A program made the translations under genes and the position numbers. Of a stretch of 54,829 bases of DNA, positions 26,032-35,039 are shown in pieces (position 1 is the stretch's first letter; every line of letters begins with the position of its first letter). The stretch spans positions 1-54,829 of the forward strand of contig JAEETC010000007.1 in NCBI GenBank assembly GCA_016286585.1, read 5' to 3'. Under the pieces are notes generated by a model. It saw only the letters and a program-made list of their open reading frames with translations. It was not told the origin of the DNA and searched no databases. This DNA comes from Prevotella sp. Lineage in GTDB: Bacteria; Bacteroidota; Bacteroidia; Bacteroidales; Bacteroidaceae.

Positions 26032-27363
26032 CTAGAACAACAGCGTTCGCTCCAACCAGTAAATGAGGATACCGGCAAGATAACCAGAGAAGGCTACCCA
26101 TGTGATTTTCTTCATGTACCAACCGAAGGAGATCTTCTCCAGTCCCATGACAACGACACCTGCAGCAGAGCCGATGATCAGCATCGAACCGCCGACACCA
26201 GCACAGTAGGCCAGAAGCTGCCAGAAGATACCGTCTACGGCAAGGTCTCCCGCTGCCTGTACAGGATACATACCCATGCAGCCGGCTACGAGAGGCACGT
26301 TGTCGACGATGGACGAGAGCACACCGATGATGCCCGTCACGAGGTAGTGGTTGCCCTCGAAGGTGGCGTCAAGCGTCTTTCCGAGCATGGCAAGCACACC
26401 CACTTCCTGCAGCACGGCAACGGCCATCAGGATACCGAGGAAGAACATGATGGTGGAAAGGTCTATACGCGACAACAGGTCGGTGACGCGCTTGGCCATC
26501 GTATCGTCCTCAGCGGTATTGTAATGGAAGATCTCTGTGACAGTCCAGAGCACACCAAGCACGAGCAGGATGCCCATGAACGGCGGCAGGTGGGTGATGG
26601 TCTTGAAGATCGGCACGAAACAGAGACCTCCCACGCCGAGCCAGAAGATGATGTCGCGCTGGGCCTTGGTGAACTGGCTCACTTCTGCCTTTGGCAGGTT
26701 CATGGCCTTGTCAAACTTGCCCTTGAGCTGGTATTGCAGGATAAACGCCGGCACAAGCATGGAGATGAGCGAGGGTATGAAGATCTCGGTGATGACACCC
26801 TGCGTGGTGATGACACCCTTGATCCACAGCATGATCGTCGTAACGTCACCGATGGGCGAGAAGGCGCCACCGCTGTTGGCCGAGATAACCACAAGTGCTG
26901 CATAGATCAAACGGTCGCCACGACTCTGGACGAGTTTGCGCAGTACCATGATCATCACAATGGACGTAGTAAGGTTGTCGAGGATGGCCGACAGGAAGAA
27001 AGTCATGAAAGCCACACGCCACATGAGCTTGCGCTTGGAGCGCGTCTTGATCGTGTCGCGCACGAAATTGAAACCGCCGTTGGAGTCGACAATCTCAACA
27101 ATGGTCATGGCACCCATCAGGAAGAAGAGTGTGCCGGCAGCATCACCCAGATGATGCTCAATGACCTCGGCAATGTGATGAACGACATCCCCCTCAGCGA
27201 CAGCAGGATAATAAGCAGCAGGGCCAAGCATCAGCAGGGTCCAGCAGAACACACACATCAGCAGGGCAATGGCTGCCTTGTTGACTCTTGTCAGACCTTC
27301 AAGGGCTATGCAGAGATAGCCGACACAGAAGACGATGACAATAGTAATTGTTAATGTAGACAT
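26032..27363 (-). CDS. nhaD: Na+/H+ antiporter NhaD family
   Basis: A 443-residue inner-membrane protein with 11 or more hydrophobic helices. It exchanges Na+ (or Li+) for protons. Typical stretches are ILDNLTTSIVMIM, SANSGGAFSPIGDVTTIMLW and SSIVDNVPLVAGCMGMYP, all conserved in NhaD and the wider ion-transporter clan. The start at 27363 (MSTLTITIVIVF) is preferred over a frame extending to 27438 because the promoter box at 27403-27410 lies between them. It converges on the AraC gene and diverges from rhaB. Confidence 0.9.
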   Translation of the reverse strand: MSTLTITIVIVFCVGYLCIALEGLTRVNKAAIALLMCVFCWTLLMLGPAAYYPAVAEGDVVHHIAEVIEHHLGDAAGTLFFLMGAMTIVEIVDSNGGFNFVRDTIKTRSKRKLMWRVAFMTFFLSAILDNLTTSIVMIMVLRKLVQSRGDRLIYAALVVISANSGGAFSPIGDVTTIMLWIKGVITTQGVITEIFIPSLISMLVPAFILQYQLKGKFDKAMNLPKAEVSQFTKAQRDIIFWLGVGGLCFVPIFKTITHLPPFMGILLVLGVLWTVTEIFHYNTAEDDTMAKRVTDLLSRIDLSTIMFFLGILMAVAVLQEVGVLAMLGKTLDATFEGNHYLVTGIIGVLSSIVDNVPLVAGCMGMYPVQAAGDLAVDGIFWQLLAYCAGVGGSMLIIGSAAGVVVMGLEKISFGWYMKKITWVAFSGYLAGILIYWLERTLLF

Positions 27364-27402
27364 TTTTAAAAACTTAGTTATAAATTGTTCGTAATCTGCC
27401 TG

Positions 27403-27410
27403 CAAAGATA
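27403..27410 (-). promoter_or_regulatory. -7 box of nhaD
   Basis: Minus-strand TATCTTTG followed by CAGG, 40 bp before the nhaD ATG. It matches the consensus. Confidence 0.55.
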
Positions 27411-27515
27411 ACAAAAAAAAGAGAATGGAGAAAGTCAAATGATGAAAAAAACAGGGGTTATCAAAAATTATAGACTAAAAATCAAATAATCGTGTGCGAA
27501 ACACATTTTTCAACG

Positions 27516-27523
27516 TACCTTTG
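27516..27523 (+). promoter_or_regulatory. -7 box of the rhaBAT operon
   Basis: TACCTTTG followed by CAGC, 48 bp before the rhaB ATG. A weak TGTG replaces the expected TTG at -33, which would fit dependence on an activator such as an AraC protein. That last point is inference. Confidence 0.6.
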
Positions 27524-27570
27524 CAGCAATTGTAACAGTCACAGCTAACTAAATCAAAACTAACACTGAT

Positions 27571-29055
27571 ATGGAACAACAGACATATTTCTTCGCCGTC
27601 GACCTGGGAGCTACCAGCGGCAGGACAATCGTCGGCACCATCAACGAGGGAAAGTTCAGTCTGGAGGAGGTCACCCGCTTCCCCAACAACCTCATTGAGC
27701 AGGGTGGGCACTACTATTGGGACATCTACGCCCTCTACTTTGAGATCATCCGAGGCCTGAAGGAGGTGGCGCAGCGAGGGCTGAAGATTACCTCGATAGG
27801 TATCGACACCTGGGGCGTCGACTTCGTGATGATCGGTGACGACGGAGCTATATTAAGGAATCCGCGCGCGTATCGCGATCCTATTACATTTGATGCAATG
27901 GACGACTACCTGAAGCACGTCGTCTCCCGCAAGGAGGTGTACGACGTGACGGGCATCCAGTTCCTCAACTTCAACTCCATCTTCCAGCTCTACGCCATGA
28001 AGCGCGAGGGCAATTCGGCCTTCCGCAACGCCAGCAAGATTCTGTTCGTGCCCGATGCCCTGAGCTGGATGCTCACAGGCAACGAGGTATGCGAATACAC
28101 CATCGCCTCGACATCCCAGCTGCTCGATCCCCGCACCAAACAGCTCGACGAGCGTCTGCTGGCCTCGATAGGACTTACGCGCTCCAAATTCGGTCGGATG
28201 GTACAGCCCGGCACCGTCATCGGCGTGCTGACCGACGAGGTGCAGCGCCTGACGGGTCTCGGCCCCGTGCCTGTGATTGCCGTCGCCGGCCACGATACGG
28301 GTTCGGCTGTGGCTGCCGTGCCTGCGAAGGACGAGCAGTTCGCCTATCTCTCCAGCGGCACATGGAGCCTCATGGGCATTGAGACGAAGGATGCCATCAT
28401 CAGCGACCTCAGCTATGAGCGCAACTTCACCAACGAGGGCGGCATCGAGGGCACGACGCGCTTCCTGAAGAACATCTGCGGCATGTGGCTCTATGAGCGC
28501 TGCCGTCTGGAGTGGCCCGAGGAGGTGCGCAAGCTCAGCCATCCCGAGCTTCAGGGACAGGCCATGACGGTAGAGCCCTTCCGCTCGCTCATCAATCCCG
28601 ACGACCAGCTGTTTGCCGCTCCGGCAAGCATGATCGGCGCCATTCAGCAGTACTGCCGCCAGACCAATCAGCCGGTGCCAGAGACACCTGCAGAGATCTG
28701 CCGCTGCATCTTCGACTCGCTGGCCCTGCGCTACCGTCAGGTGTTCCAGTGGATGCAGGAGTTCGCTCCATTCAAGCTTGAGACGCTCCACATCATCGGT
28801 GGCGGTTCGCTGAACAAGTACCTGAACCAGTTTACGGCCAACGCCACGGGAGCCACCGTATTGGCTGGCCCTCAGGAGGGCACCGCCATCGGCAACATCA
28901 TGCTCCAAGCCAAGGCTGCCGGTCTCGTCAGCGACATCTGGGGCATGCGTGGCATCATTGCCAACAGCATCGACCTCGTCCGCTACGAGCCTCAGGACAA
29001 AGCCATGTGGGATGCCGCCTACGACAAATACCTGTCCATAGTGAACAAAAAGTAG
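27571..29055 (+). CDS. rhaB: rhamnulokinase
   Basis: A 494-residue FGGY-family kinase that phosphorylates L-rhamnulose to rhamnulose-1-phosphate with ATP. The N-terminal phosphate loop is AVDLGATSGRTIVG, followed by IDTWGVDFV and a second-domain AVAGHDTGSAVAAVP and IIGGGSLNKYLNQF. Length matches the family. It heads rhaB-rhaA-rhaT on the plus strand; rhaD lies convergently downstream, completing the pathway apart from L-lactaldehyde handling. Confidence 0.94.
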   Translation: MEQQTYFFAVDLGATSGRTIVGTINEGKFSLEEVTRFPNNLIEQGGHYYWDIYALYFEIIRGLKEVAQRGLKITSIGIDTWGVDFVMIGDDGAILRNPRAYRDPITFDAMDDYLKHVVSRKEVYDVTGIQFLNFNSIFQLYAMKREGNSAFRNASKILFVPDALSWMLTGNEVCEYTIASTSQLLDPRTKQLDERLLASIGLTRSKFGRMVQPGTVIGVLTDEVQRLTGLGPVPVIAVAGHDTGSAVAAVPAKDEQFAYLSSGTWSLMGIETKDAIISDLSYERNFTNEGGIEGTTRFLKNICGMWLYERCRLEWPEEVRKLSHPELQGQAMTVEPFRSLINPDDQLFAAPASMIGAIQQYCRQTNQPVPETPAEICRCIFDSLALRYRQVFQWMQEFAPFKLETLHIIGGGSLNKYLNQFTANATGATVLAGPQEGTAIGNIMLQAKAAGLVSDIWGMRGIIANSIDLVRYEPQDKAMWDAAYDKYLSIVNKK

Positions 29056-29064
29056 ATGAAAAGA

Positions 29065-29117
29065 ACAAAAATCTTCAAAAATCTAACTTAAATTAATGCA
29101 TTTGTGCAGATTTTTGT
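29065..29117. repeat. 10-bp inverted repeat between rhaB and rhaA
   Basis: ACAAAAATCT at 29065-29074 is repeated inverted as AGATTTTTGT at 29108-29117. The 110-bp gap is long for an operon. The repeat could be a partial attenuator or an operator. Confidence 0.5.
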
Positions 29118-29165
29118 TGAATAAGAAAAGACTCATTAATGTATAATTAAAAATATTCGTGTTTT

Positions 29166-30416
29166 ATGAAAGCAAATCTGATTGAACAGGCTTATGCCGT
29201 AGCCAAAGAGCGCTACGCAGCCATTGGCGTCGACACCGACGCAGTACTTGACCAGCTCCAGAAGCAGCAGCTCTCGCTGCATTGCTGGCAGACCGACGAC
29301 GTGGTCGGTTTCGAGCGTAACGAGGCCCTGAGCGGCGGTATCCAGACCACCGGCAACTATCCCGGTCGTGCCCGTACCATCGACGAGGTGCGCCAGGACA
29401 TCGAGTTCGTGAAGACCCTGCTGGGCGGTAACCACCGTCTGAACCTCCACGAGATCTACGGTGATTTCGGAGGCCAGTTCGTAGACCGCGACCAGGTGGA
29501 GGTAAAGCACTTCCAGAGCTGGATCGACTGGGCGAAGGAGAACAACATGAAGCTCGACTTCAACTCCACCTCGTTCTCTCACCCGAAGAGCGGCGACCTC
29601 TCGCTGTCGAACCCCGACAAGGGCATCCGCGACTTCTGGATTGAGCACACCAAGCGCTGCCGCAAGATTGCCGACGCTATGGGTAAGGCACAGAACGATC
29701 CCTGCATCATGAACATCTGGGTGCACGACGGCATGAAGGACATCCCCGTACAGCGCAAGAAGTACCGCGAGATCCTCGCTGCCGCCCTCGATGAGATCAT
29801 GGAGGAGAAACTCGACGGCGTGAAGAACTGCTTCGAGGCCAAGCTCTTCGGTATCGGTCTGGAGTCATACACCGTTGGTTCACACGACTTCTACACTGCC
29901 TACTGCTCTACCCGCAAGCAGATGTACACCCTCGATACCGGCCACTACGAGCCCACCGAGAACGTCAGCGACTTCGTTTCCACCCTGCTGATGTACGTGC
30001 CCGAGCTGATGCTCCACGTGAGCCGCCCCGTGCGCTGGGACTCCGACCACGTGACGATCATGAACGACCAGACGCTCGACCTCTTCAAGGAGCTCGTACG
30101 CAGCGACGCCCTCGACCGTGCACACGTCGGTCTCGACTACTTCGATGCCTCCATCAACCGCATCGGTGCCTACATCATCGGTTCGCGCGCCACACAGAAG
30201 TGCATCCTTCAGGCCCTGCTCGAGCCGAAGCAGAAGCTGCGCGAGTATGAGGACAACGGCCAGTACTTCGAGCGTCTCGCCCTCATGGAAGAGGCCAAGT
30301 CGATGCCATTCGGCGCTGTCTACGACTACTTCAACCTGAAGAACAATGTTCCCGTGGGTGAGGAGTTCATCGCCGCCATCCAGAAATACGAGAAAGACGT
30401 CACATCGAAGCGATAA
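29166..30416 (+). CDS. rhaA: L-rhamnose isomerase
   Basis: A 416-residue TIM-barrel enzyme that converts L-rhamnose to L-rhamnulose with divalent metal. Recognised by EQAYAVAKERYAAIGVDTD, CWQTDDVVGFE, NIWVHDGMKDIP and the metal-site region DSDHVTIMNDQTLDLF. Length is normal (about 418). It is 110 bp after rhaB and 3 bp before rhaT. The codon choice is strongly C- and G-ending, suggesting strong expression. Confidence 0.95.
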   Translation: MKANLIEQAYAVAKERYAAIGVDTDAVLDQLQKQQLSLHCWQTDDVVGFERNEALSGGIQTTGNYPGRARTIDEVRQDIEFVKTLLGGNHRLNLHEIYGDFGGQFVDRDQVEVKHFQSWIDWAKENNMKLDFNSTSFSHPKSGDLSLSNPDKGIRDFWIEHTKRCRKIADAMGKAQNDPCIMNIWVHDGMKDIPVQRKKYREILAAALDEIMEEKLDGVKNCFEAKLFGIGLESYTVGSHDFYTAYCSTRKQMYTLDTGHYEPTENVSDFVSTLLMYVPELMLHVSRPVRWDSDHVTIMNDQTLDLFKELVRSDALDRAHVGLDYFDASINRIGAYIIGSRATQKCILQALLEPKQKLREYEDNGQYFERLALMEEAKSMPFGAVYDYFNLKNNVPVGEEFIAAIQKYEKDVTSKR

Positions 30417-30419
30417 GCA

Positions 30420-31454
30420 ATGGAAATCATTATAGGTCTCATCATCATCGCCATCGGCGCGTTCTGCCAGTCGAGCTGCTACGTTCCCATCAACAAGATC
30501 AAGGACTGGTCGTGGGAATCCTACTGGCTCATCCAGGGCGTCTTCGCATGGCTGGTGCTACCCTTCCTAGGCGCCCTGCTGGCAGTACCGGCAGGGCACA
30601 GCCTTTGTGAGCTGTTCACCGCCGAGCAGTCGTTCAACATCTGGATGACCATCTTCTTCGGCGTGCTGTGGGGTGTGGGCGGCCTGACGTTCGGACTCTC
30701 CATGCGCTACCTCGGCGTGGCCCTCGGACAGTCGATAGCCCTCGGCACCTGCGCTGGTCTCGGCACGATTCTCGGCCCCGTGCTGCTCAACATCTTCTTC
30801 CCTGAGCTCAACGCACTGGAGTCGCTCACCTTCGCAGTCATCCTCGGCGTGGTGGTCACACTCATCGGCATCGCCATCATCGGAGCGGCAGGCTCGATGA
30901 AGGCCTCGTCGCTCTCCGAGGAGGAGAAGAAGGCTGCCGTGAAGGACTTCAACTTCCCCAAGGGACTGGCCATCGCCCTGCTCGCAGGCTTCATGAGCGG
31001 CTGCTTCAACGTCGGACTGGAGTTCGGCAAGGGCATCAACTTCGGCGACCTGACCGACCCGATGTTCCGCACCCTGCCTGCCACCTTCCTCGTCACGCTC
31101 GGCGGATTTGTCACCAATGCCATCTACTGTCTCTATCAGAACCAAAAGAACGGCACGTGGGGCGACTACTCCAAGACCTCCGTCTGGGGCAACAACCTGC
31201 TGTTCTGCCTGCTGGCCGGCGCCCTGTGGTACAGCCAGTTCTTCGGACTCTCGCTGGGCCGTTCGTTCTTCGAGGCCGGCGGCACGATGGACACGCTGTC
31301 GTTCTGCATCCTCATGGCGCTCAACGTCGTGTTCTCCAACGTCTGGGGCATCATCCTCAAGGAGTGGAAAGGCTGCTCGCAGAAGACCATCACCGTGCTC
31401 GTCATCGGCATCGTGGTGCTCGTCATCTCCTGCTTCCTGCCCCAGCTGGTATGA
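30420..31454 (+). CDS. rhaT: L-rhamnose/proton symporter
   Basis: A 344-residue inner-membrane protein with about ten hydrophobic helices, of the RhaT drug/metabolite transporter clan. The N-terminal helix contains FCQSSCYVPINKIKDWSWE, followed by GGLTFGLSMRYLGVALGQS and a cytoplasmic loop rich in Glu and Lys (SLSEEEKKA). It brings L-rhamnose in with protons. The start 3 bp after rhaA suits operon expression. The 23-bp tandem repeats begin 11 bp after its stop. Confidence 0.93.
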   Translation: MEIIIGLIIIAIGAFCQSSCYVPINKIKDWSWESYWLIQGVFAWLVLPFLGALLAVPAGHSLCELFTAEQSFNIWMTIFFGVLWGVGGLTFGLSMRYLGVALGQSIALGTCAGLGTILGPVLLNIFFPELNALESLTFAVILGVVVTLIGIAIIGAAGSMKASSLSEEEKKAAVKDFNFPKGLAIALLAGFMSGCFNVGLEFGKGINFGDLTDPMFRTLPATFLVTLGGFVTNAIYCLYQNQKNGTWGDYSKTSVWGNNLLFCLLAGALWYSQFFGLSLGRSFFEAGGTMDTLSFCILMALNVVFSNVWGIILKEWKGCSQKTITVLVIGIVVLVISCFLPQLV

Positions 31455-31464
31455 AGTGTTTCTA

Positions 31465-31556
31465 TCGGCTGACATATAGTCAGCAAGTCGGTTGACAGGA
31501 AGTCGGCAAATCGGCTGACTCCAGTTCAACCGATTGGTTGACACAAGTCGGCAACA
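31465..31556. repeat. 23-bp tandem repeat, four units
   Basis: Units start at 31465, 31488, 31511 and 31534, exactly 23 bp apart. Each opens with TCGGCTGACA or a variant (TCGGTTGACA, TCGGCTGACT, TTGGTTGACA). Unit 1 contains the palindrome GCTGAC-ATATA-GTCAGC. The array lies between rhaT and rhaD. Confidence 0.8.
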
Positions 31557-31610
31557 ACTTTAGATGGTACTTTCCATGAGTCTCCTTCGTGGAAGCCTTT
31601 AATTTAGAAA

Positions 31611-31638
31611 GGGGATAGACCACGCTTGGTCTATCCCC
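31611..31638. terminator. hairpin between rhaT and rhaD
   Basis: A perfect 11-bp stem, GGGGATAGACC with GGTCTATCCCC, around ACGCTT. It lies between two convergent genes. U-runs are short on both sides, so it is either a bidirectional terminator or an mRNA-end stabiliser. Confidence 0.7.
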
Positions 31639-31683
31639 TAACCGTCTTACTTAAATTAAAATATGTAGAAAGTAGTGCATGCT

Positions 31684-32493
31684 TTATCTGGGCAGGTTGA
31701 AGGCACGGGTCATCTCCTTCATCTGCTCGTCGCTCATGCCCTCGGGCTCGAAGCCCATGCAACGGGCGTTGATATAGATCTTGGCAGACTTCGAGAGCAC
31801 GTCGATCTGGTCGAAGGCATCCATCACATCCTTGCCCTTGGCAAAGACGCCGTGCTTCTCCCACATCACAACATCGTAAGCCTCGAGTTCCTTCAGCGTA
31901 CCCTCAGCCAGCTCATTGGAGCCAGGCAGGGTGTAGGGCACGATGCCCAGGCCTAACGGACAGAAGGCCTTGGTCTCAGGAATCATCGACCAGAGAATCT
32001 TTGTCAGCACGTCTTTGCCCAGAAAGTCACGGTTGTGACTCATGGCAACGAGCTCGATGGGATGGGTATGGACGGTGGCCTTGTAGCCGGAACCAGTCTC
32101 TATCTGACGGGCATGGACGGTAAGGTGGCTGGGCAACTCGCTGGTGGGCATGACAGCCTCATCGGCGATGATGACATAAGAAGCGCAGTCGTCGAGGATG
32201 CGGATGACGCTGCCGTTCTGCATCGGCCAGCGGGCCAGGTCACGCATACGCTTGCCGGTACCTTTGCAGTAGAAATAGCAGCCTTTCAGGGCGGGCAGTG
32301 TCACGCCGATCTGCTTCACGTCGCTGATGGCGGGCAGCTGACGGATCTCGTCGTCGACAAACTCCGTCACGTTGACCGTGATATTACCACCGTTGCGCTC
32401 GGCCCATCCGTTCTGCCACAGATAGCCGGCCACTTCTGCAATCTTCTCAATCTCAGCCTTCAAGGCCGGACGTCCTTCCAAAATACTCTTCAT
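31684..32493 (-). CDS. rhaD: rhamnulose-1-phosphate aldolase
   Basis: A 269-residue class II aldolase of the RhaD/FucA/AraD fold. It splits rhamnulose-1-phosphate into dihydroxyacetone phosphate and L-lactaldehyde. Zinc-binding histidines are visible in TVHTHPIEL (HxH), with a further His in MWEKHGVFAKG, and the N-terminal NGWAERNGGNIT loop binds phosphate. The start at 32493 gives the family length and a promoter just upstream (TACCTTTG on the minus strand, 32521-32528); a longer frame to 32550 would include that promoter. It is convergent with rhaBAT rather than part of it. Confidence 0.93.
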   Translation of the reverse strand: MKSILEGRPALKAEIEKIAEVAGYLWQNGWAERNGGNITVNVTEFVDDEIRQLPAISDVKQIGVTLPALKGCYFYCKGTGKRMRDLARWPMQNGSVIRILDDCASYVIIADEAVMPTSELPSHLTVHARQIETGSGYKATVHTHPIELVAMSHNRDFLGKDVLTKILWSMIPETKAFCPLGLGIVPYTLPGSNELAEGTLKELEAYDVVMWEKHGVFAKGKDVMDAFDQIDVLSKSAKIYINARCMGFEPEGMSDEQMKEMTRAFNLPR

Positions 32494-32520
32494 GAAATAT
32501 GACCGTTTTAAATTCTGCTG

Positions 32521-32528
32521 CAAAGGTA
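32521..32528 (-). promoter_or_regulatory. -7 box of rhaD
   Basis: Minus-strand TACCTTTG followed by CAGC, the same core as the rhaB box including the CAGC that follows. It lies 28 bp before the rhaD ATG. Confidence 0.6.
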
Positions 32529-32597
32529 GGCGTATTCCCGGATATCTCACCGCAATATTTGATTTTTATTCCTTAAAATATGATTTTCACCAAAAAG

Positions 32598-32629
32598 TTT
32601 GTGGATTCAGGAAAAAGTTCGTATATTTG
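32598..32629 (+). promoter_or_regulatory. promoter of the saccharopine-dehydrogenase-like gene
   Basis: TTTG at 32598-32601, a 20-bp spacer and TATATTTG at 32622-32629 followed by CAC, 28 bp before the ATG at 32657. Confidence 0.75.
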
Positions 32630-32656
32630 CACCTTAGTTTAAAGACAAGAAAAACT

Positions 32657-33895
32657 ATGGCAAGAGTATTAATGATTGGCGCCGGAGGCGTCGCTACGGT
32701 AGCTGCATTCAAGATTGCACAGAATGCTGACGTGTTTACCGAATTTATGATTGCAAGCCGTCGCAAGGCCAAGTGCGACAAGATTGTGGACGACATCCAC
32801 AAGGCCGGCTACAAGATGGACATCCAGACGGCCCAGGTGGATGCCGACGACGTGGAGCAGCTGAAGGCACTCTTCTCGGACTACAAGCCCGAGCTGGTGA
32901 TCAACCTCGCCCTGCCCTATCAGGACCTGACGATCATGGACGCCTGTCTGGCCTGTGGCTGTAACTACCTCGACACGGCGAACTACGAGCCGAAGGACGA
33001 GGCACACTTCGAGTACTCCTGGCAATGGGCCTACAAGGACCGCTTCGAGCAGGCTGGTCTGACGGCCATCCTCGGCTGTGGCTTCGACCCGGGTGTCTCA
33101 GGTGTCTATACGGCCTACGCCGCCAAGCACCACTTCGACGAGATCCACTATCTGGACATCGTGGACTGCAACGCCGGCGACCATCACCACGCCTTCGCTA
33201 CGAACTTCAACCCCGAGATCAACATCCGCGAGATCACGCAGAAGGGTCTCTACTATAAGGACGGCCAATGGATTGAGACGGAGCCGCTGGAGATCCACAA
33301 GCCCCTCACCTACCCCAACATCGGGCCGCGCGAGAGCTATCTGCTGCACCACGAGGAACTGGAGTCGCTGGTGAAGAACTATCCCACCATCAAGCAGGGC
33401 CGTTTCTGGATGACCTTCGGCGAGCAGTATCTGAAGCACCTCGACGTGATCCAGAACATCGGCATGAGCCGTATCGACGAGATCGAGTACGAGGCTCCGC
33501 TGGCTGATGGAAGCGGAAAGACGGCGAAGGTGAAGATCGTGCCCCTGCAGTTCCTGAAGGCTGTGCTGCCCAATCCGCAGGACCTCGGCGAGAACTACGA
33601 GGGCGAGACGAGTATCGGCTGTCGCATCCGGGGTATCAAGGACGGTCAGGAGCACACCTATTATATATATAATAACTGCAAGCACCAGGAAGCCTACAAG
33701 GAAACTGGCATGCAGGGGGTGAGCTATACCACTGGCGTACCTGCCATGATCGGCGCGATGATGTTCGTGAAAGGTCTCTGGAAGAAGCCGGGTGTGTGGA
33801 ACGTGGAGGACTTCGATCCCGACCCGTTCATGGAGCAACTGAACAAACAAGGTCTGCCTTGGCACGAAGTGTTCGACGGCGACCTCGAATTATAA
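32657..33895 (+). CDS. carboxynorspermidine dehydrogenase-like (saccharopine dehydrogenase family)
   Basis: A 412-residue NADPH-dependent enzyme. The N-terminal Rossmann site is MIGAGGVATVAAFK (about residues 5-18), and the catalytic domain includes ILGCGFDPGVSGVYTAYA and SYTTGVPAMIGAMMF. This branch, common in Bacteroidales, makes carboxynorspermidine or carboxyspermidine from a diamine and aspartate semialdehyde in the alternative polyamine pathway. The decarboxylase partner (NspC) is not in the window. The start at 32657 follows a clear promoter; a frame from 32492 overlaps the rhaD start region and is not believed. recA follows after 27 bp. Confidence 0.85.
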   Translation: MARVLMIGAGGVATVAAFKIAQNADVFTEFMIASRRKAKCDKIVDDIHKAGYKMDIQTAQVDADDVEQLKALFSDYKPELVINLALPYQDLTIMDACLACGCNYLDTANYEPKDEAHFEYSWQWAYKDRFEQAGLTAILGCGFDPGVSGVYTAYAAKHHFDEIHYLDIVDCNAGDHHHAFATNFNPEINIREITQKGLYYKDGQWIETEPLEIHKPLTYPNIGPRESYLLHHEELESLVKNYPTIKQGRFWMTFGEQYLKHLDVIQNIGMSRIDEIEYEAPLADGSGKTAKVKIVPLQFLKAVLPNPQDLGENYEGETSIGCRIRGIKDGQEHTYYIYNNCKHQEAYKETGMQGVSYTTGVPAMIGAMMFVKGLWKKPGVWNVEDFDPDPFMEQLNKQGLPWHEVFDGDLEL

Positions 33896-33922
33896 TTATT
33901 AACTCTTAAATTTCTAAAAGCT

Positions 33923-34960
33923 ATGGCAAAGAAAGAAGAATCAACGGAGCAACTCACTCCGCAGCAGCAGAAGCTGAAGGCACTGCAGGCTGCCATGTCG
34001 AAAATCGAGAAGGACTTCGGCAAAGGCAGCATCATGCGAATGGGCGACGAAGAAGTAGTACATGTAGACGTCATACCAACAGGCAGTATAGGTCTGAACG
34101 CAGCCCTCGGCGTGGGCGGCTACCCTAAGGGACGCATCATCGAGATCTACGGTCCGGAGTCATCTGGTAAGACCACACTGGCCATCCATGCCATCGCCGA
34201 GTGCCAGAAGGCAGGTGGCATCGCTGCGTTCATCGACGCAGAGCATGCCTTCGACCGCTTCTATGCAGAACATCTGGGCGTTGACATCGACAACCTCTAC
34301 ATCTCACAGCCCGACAACGGTGAGCAGGCCCTGGAGATTGCAGACCAGCTGATACGCAGCAGCGCCATCGACATCATCGTCATCGACTCTGTGGCAGCTC
34401 TGACCCCGAAGAAGGAGATTGAGGGTGACATGGGCGACTCTGCCGTAGGCCTGCAAGCCCGTCTGATGAGCCAGGCCCTGCGCAAGCTGACCTCAACGAT
34501 TGCCAAGACCAATACGACCTGCATCTTCATCAACCAACTGAGAGAGAAGATCGGCGTGATGTTCGGCAGTCCCGAAACCACCACAGGTGGTAATGCCCTG
34601 AAGTTCTATGCTTCCGTACGTATAGACATCCGTAAGAAAGATACCCTGAAGGATGGTGACACGCCTATTGGCAATCTGGTGAAGGTGAAGATCGTGAAGA
34701 ACAAGGTGGCACCTCCCTTCCGCAATACAACGTTTGAGATCACCTTCGGCGAAGGCATCTCGAGGGTGGCAGAGATCGTGGATCTCGGTGTGGAGCACAA
34801 CATCATCAAGAAGAGTGGATCATGGTTCAGCTATGGTGACTCCAAACTGGGACAAGGTCGCGATGCAACGAAGGCTCTGCTGCAGGACAACCCCGAGCTC
34901 TGCGAGGAGATTGAGGCCAAGATCATGAAGGCCATCAAGGACAAGGCCCCTGGGATTTAA
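33923..34960 (+). CDS. recA: recombinase RecA
   Basis: A 345-residue protein. Walker A is GPESSGKT (residues 77-84), Walker B is [10 protein letters not shown], and the DNA-binding L1/L2 region includes [22 protein letters not shown]. RecA forms filaments on single-stranded DNA for strand exchange. No SOS-type operator was recognised in the short 27-bp gap upstream, so it may be read through from the preceding gene. A hairpin terminator follows at 34985-35012. Confidence 0.97.
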   Translation: MAKKEESTEQLTPQQQKLKALQAAMSKIEKDFGKGSIMRMGDEEVVHVDVIPTGSIGLNAALGVGGYPKGRIIEIYGPESSGKTTLAIHAIAECQKAGGIAAFIDAEHAFDRFYAEHLGVDIDNLYISQPDNGEQALEIADQLIRSSAIDIIVIDSVAALTPKKEIEGDMGDSAVGLQARLMSQALRKLTSTIAKTNTTCIFINQLREKIGVMFGSPETTTGGNALKFYASVRIDIRKKDTLKDGDTPIGNLVKVKIVKNKVAPPFRNTTFEITFGEGISRVAEIVDLGVEHNIIKKSGSWFSYGDSKLGQGRDATKALLQDNPELCEEIEAKIMKAIKDKAPGI

Positions 34961-34984
34961 TGACCGTCGGATGACATCATACAG

Positions 34985-35012
34985 AAAGCCGCCCCTTTGC
35001 AGGAGCGGCTTT
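34985..35012 (+). terminator. recA terminator
   Basis: AAAGCCGC and GCGGCTTT form an 8-bp stem around a 12-nt loop, 25 bp after the recA stop. The convergent gene ends at 35040, so it may act in both directions. Confidence 0.7.
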
Positions 35013-35039
35013 ATCGTTGTTGCCAGTCTGTCAGTAGGT

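Noticed and set aside
26347..28908. Long antisense frames over nhaD and rhaB (335 and 351 codons)
   Set aside because: His-, Gln- and Asp-rich shadow translations of well-identified genes; no domain or start signals.
30567..31544. A 325-codon frame antisense to rhaT, reaching into the 23-bp array
   Set aside because: Composition is Glu/Asp-rich as expected for the complement of a membrane protein; no independent support.
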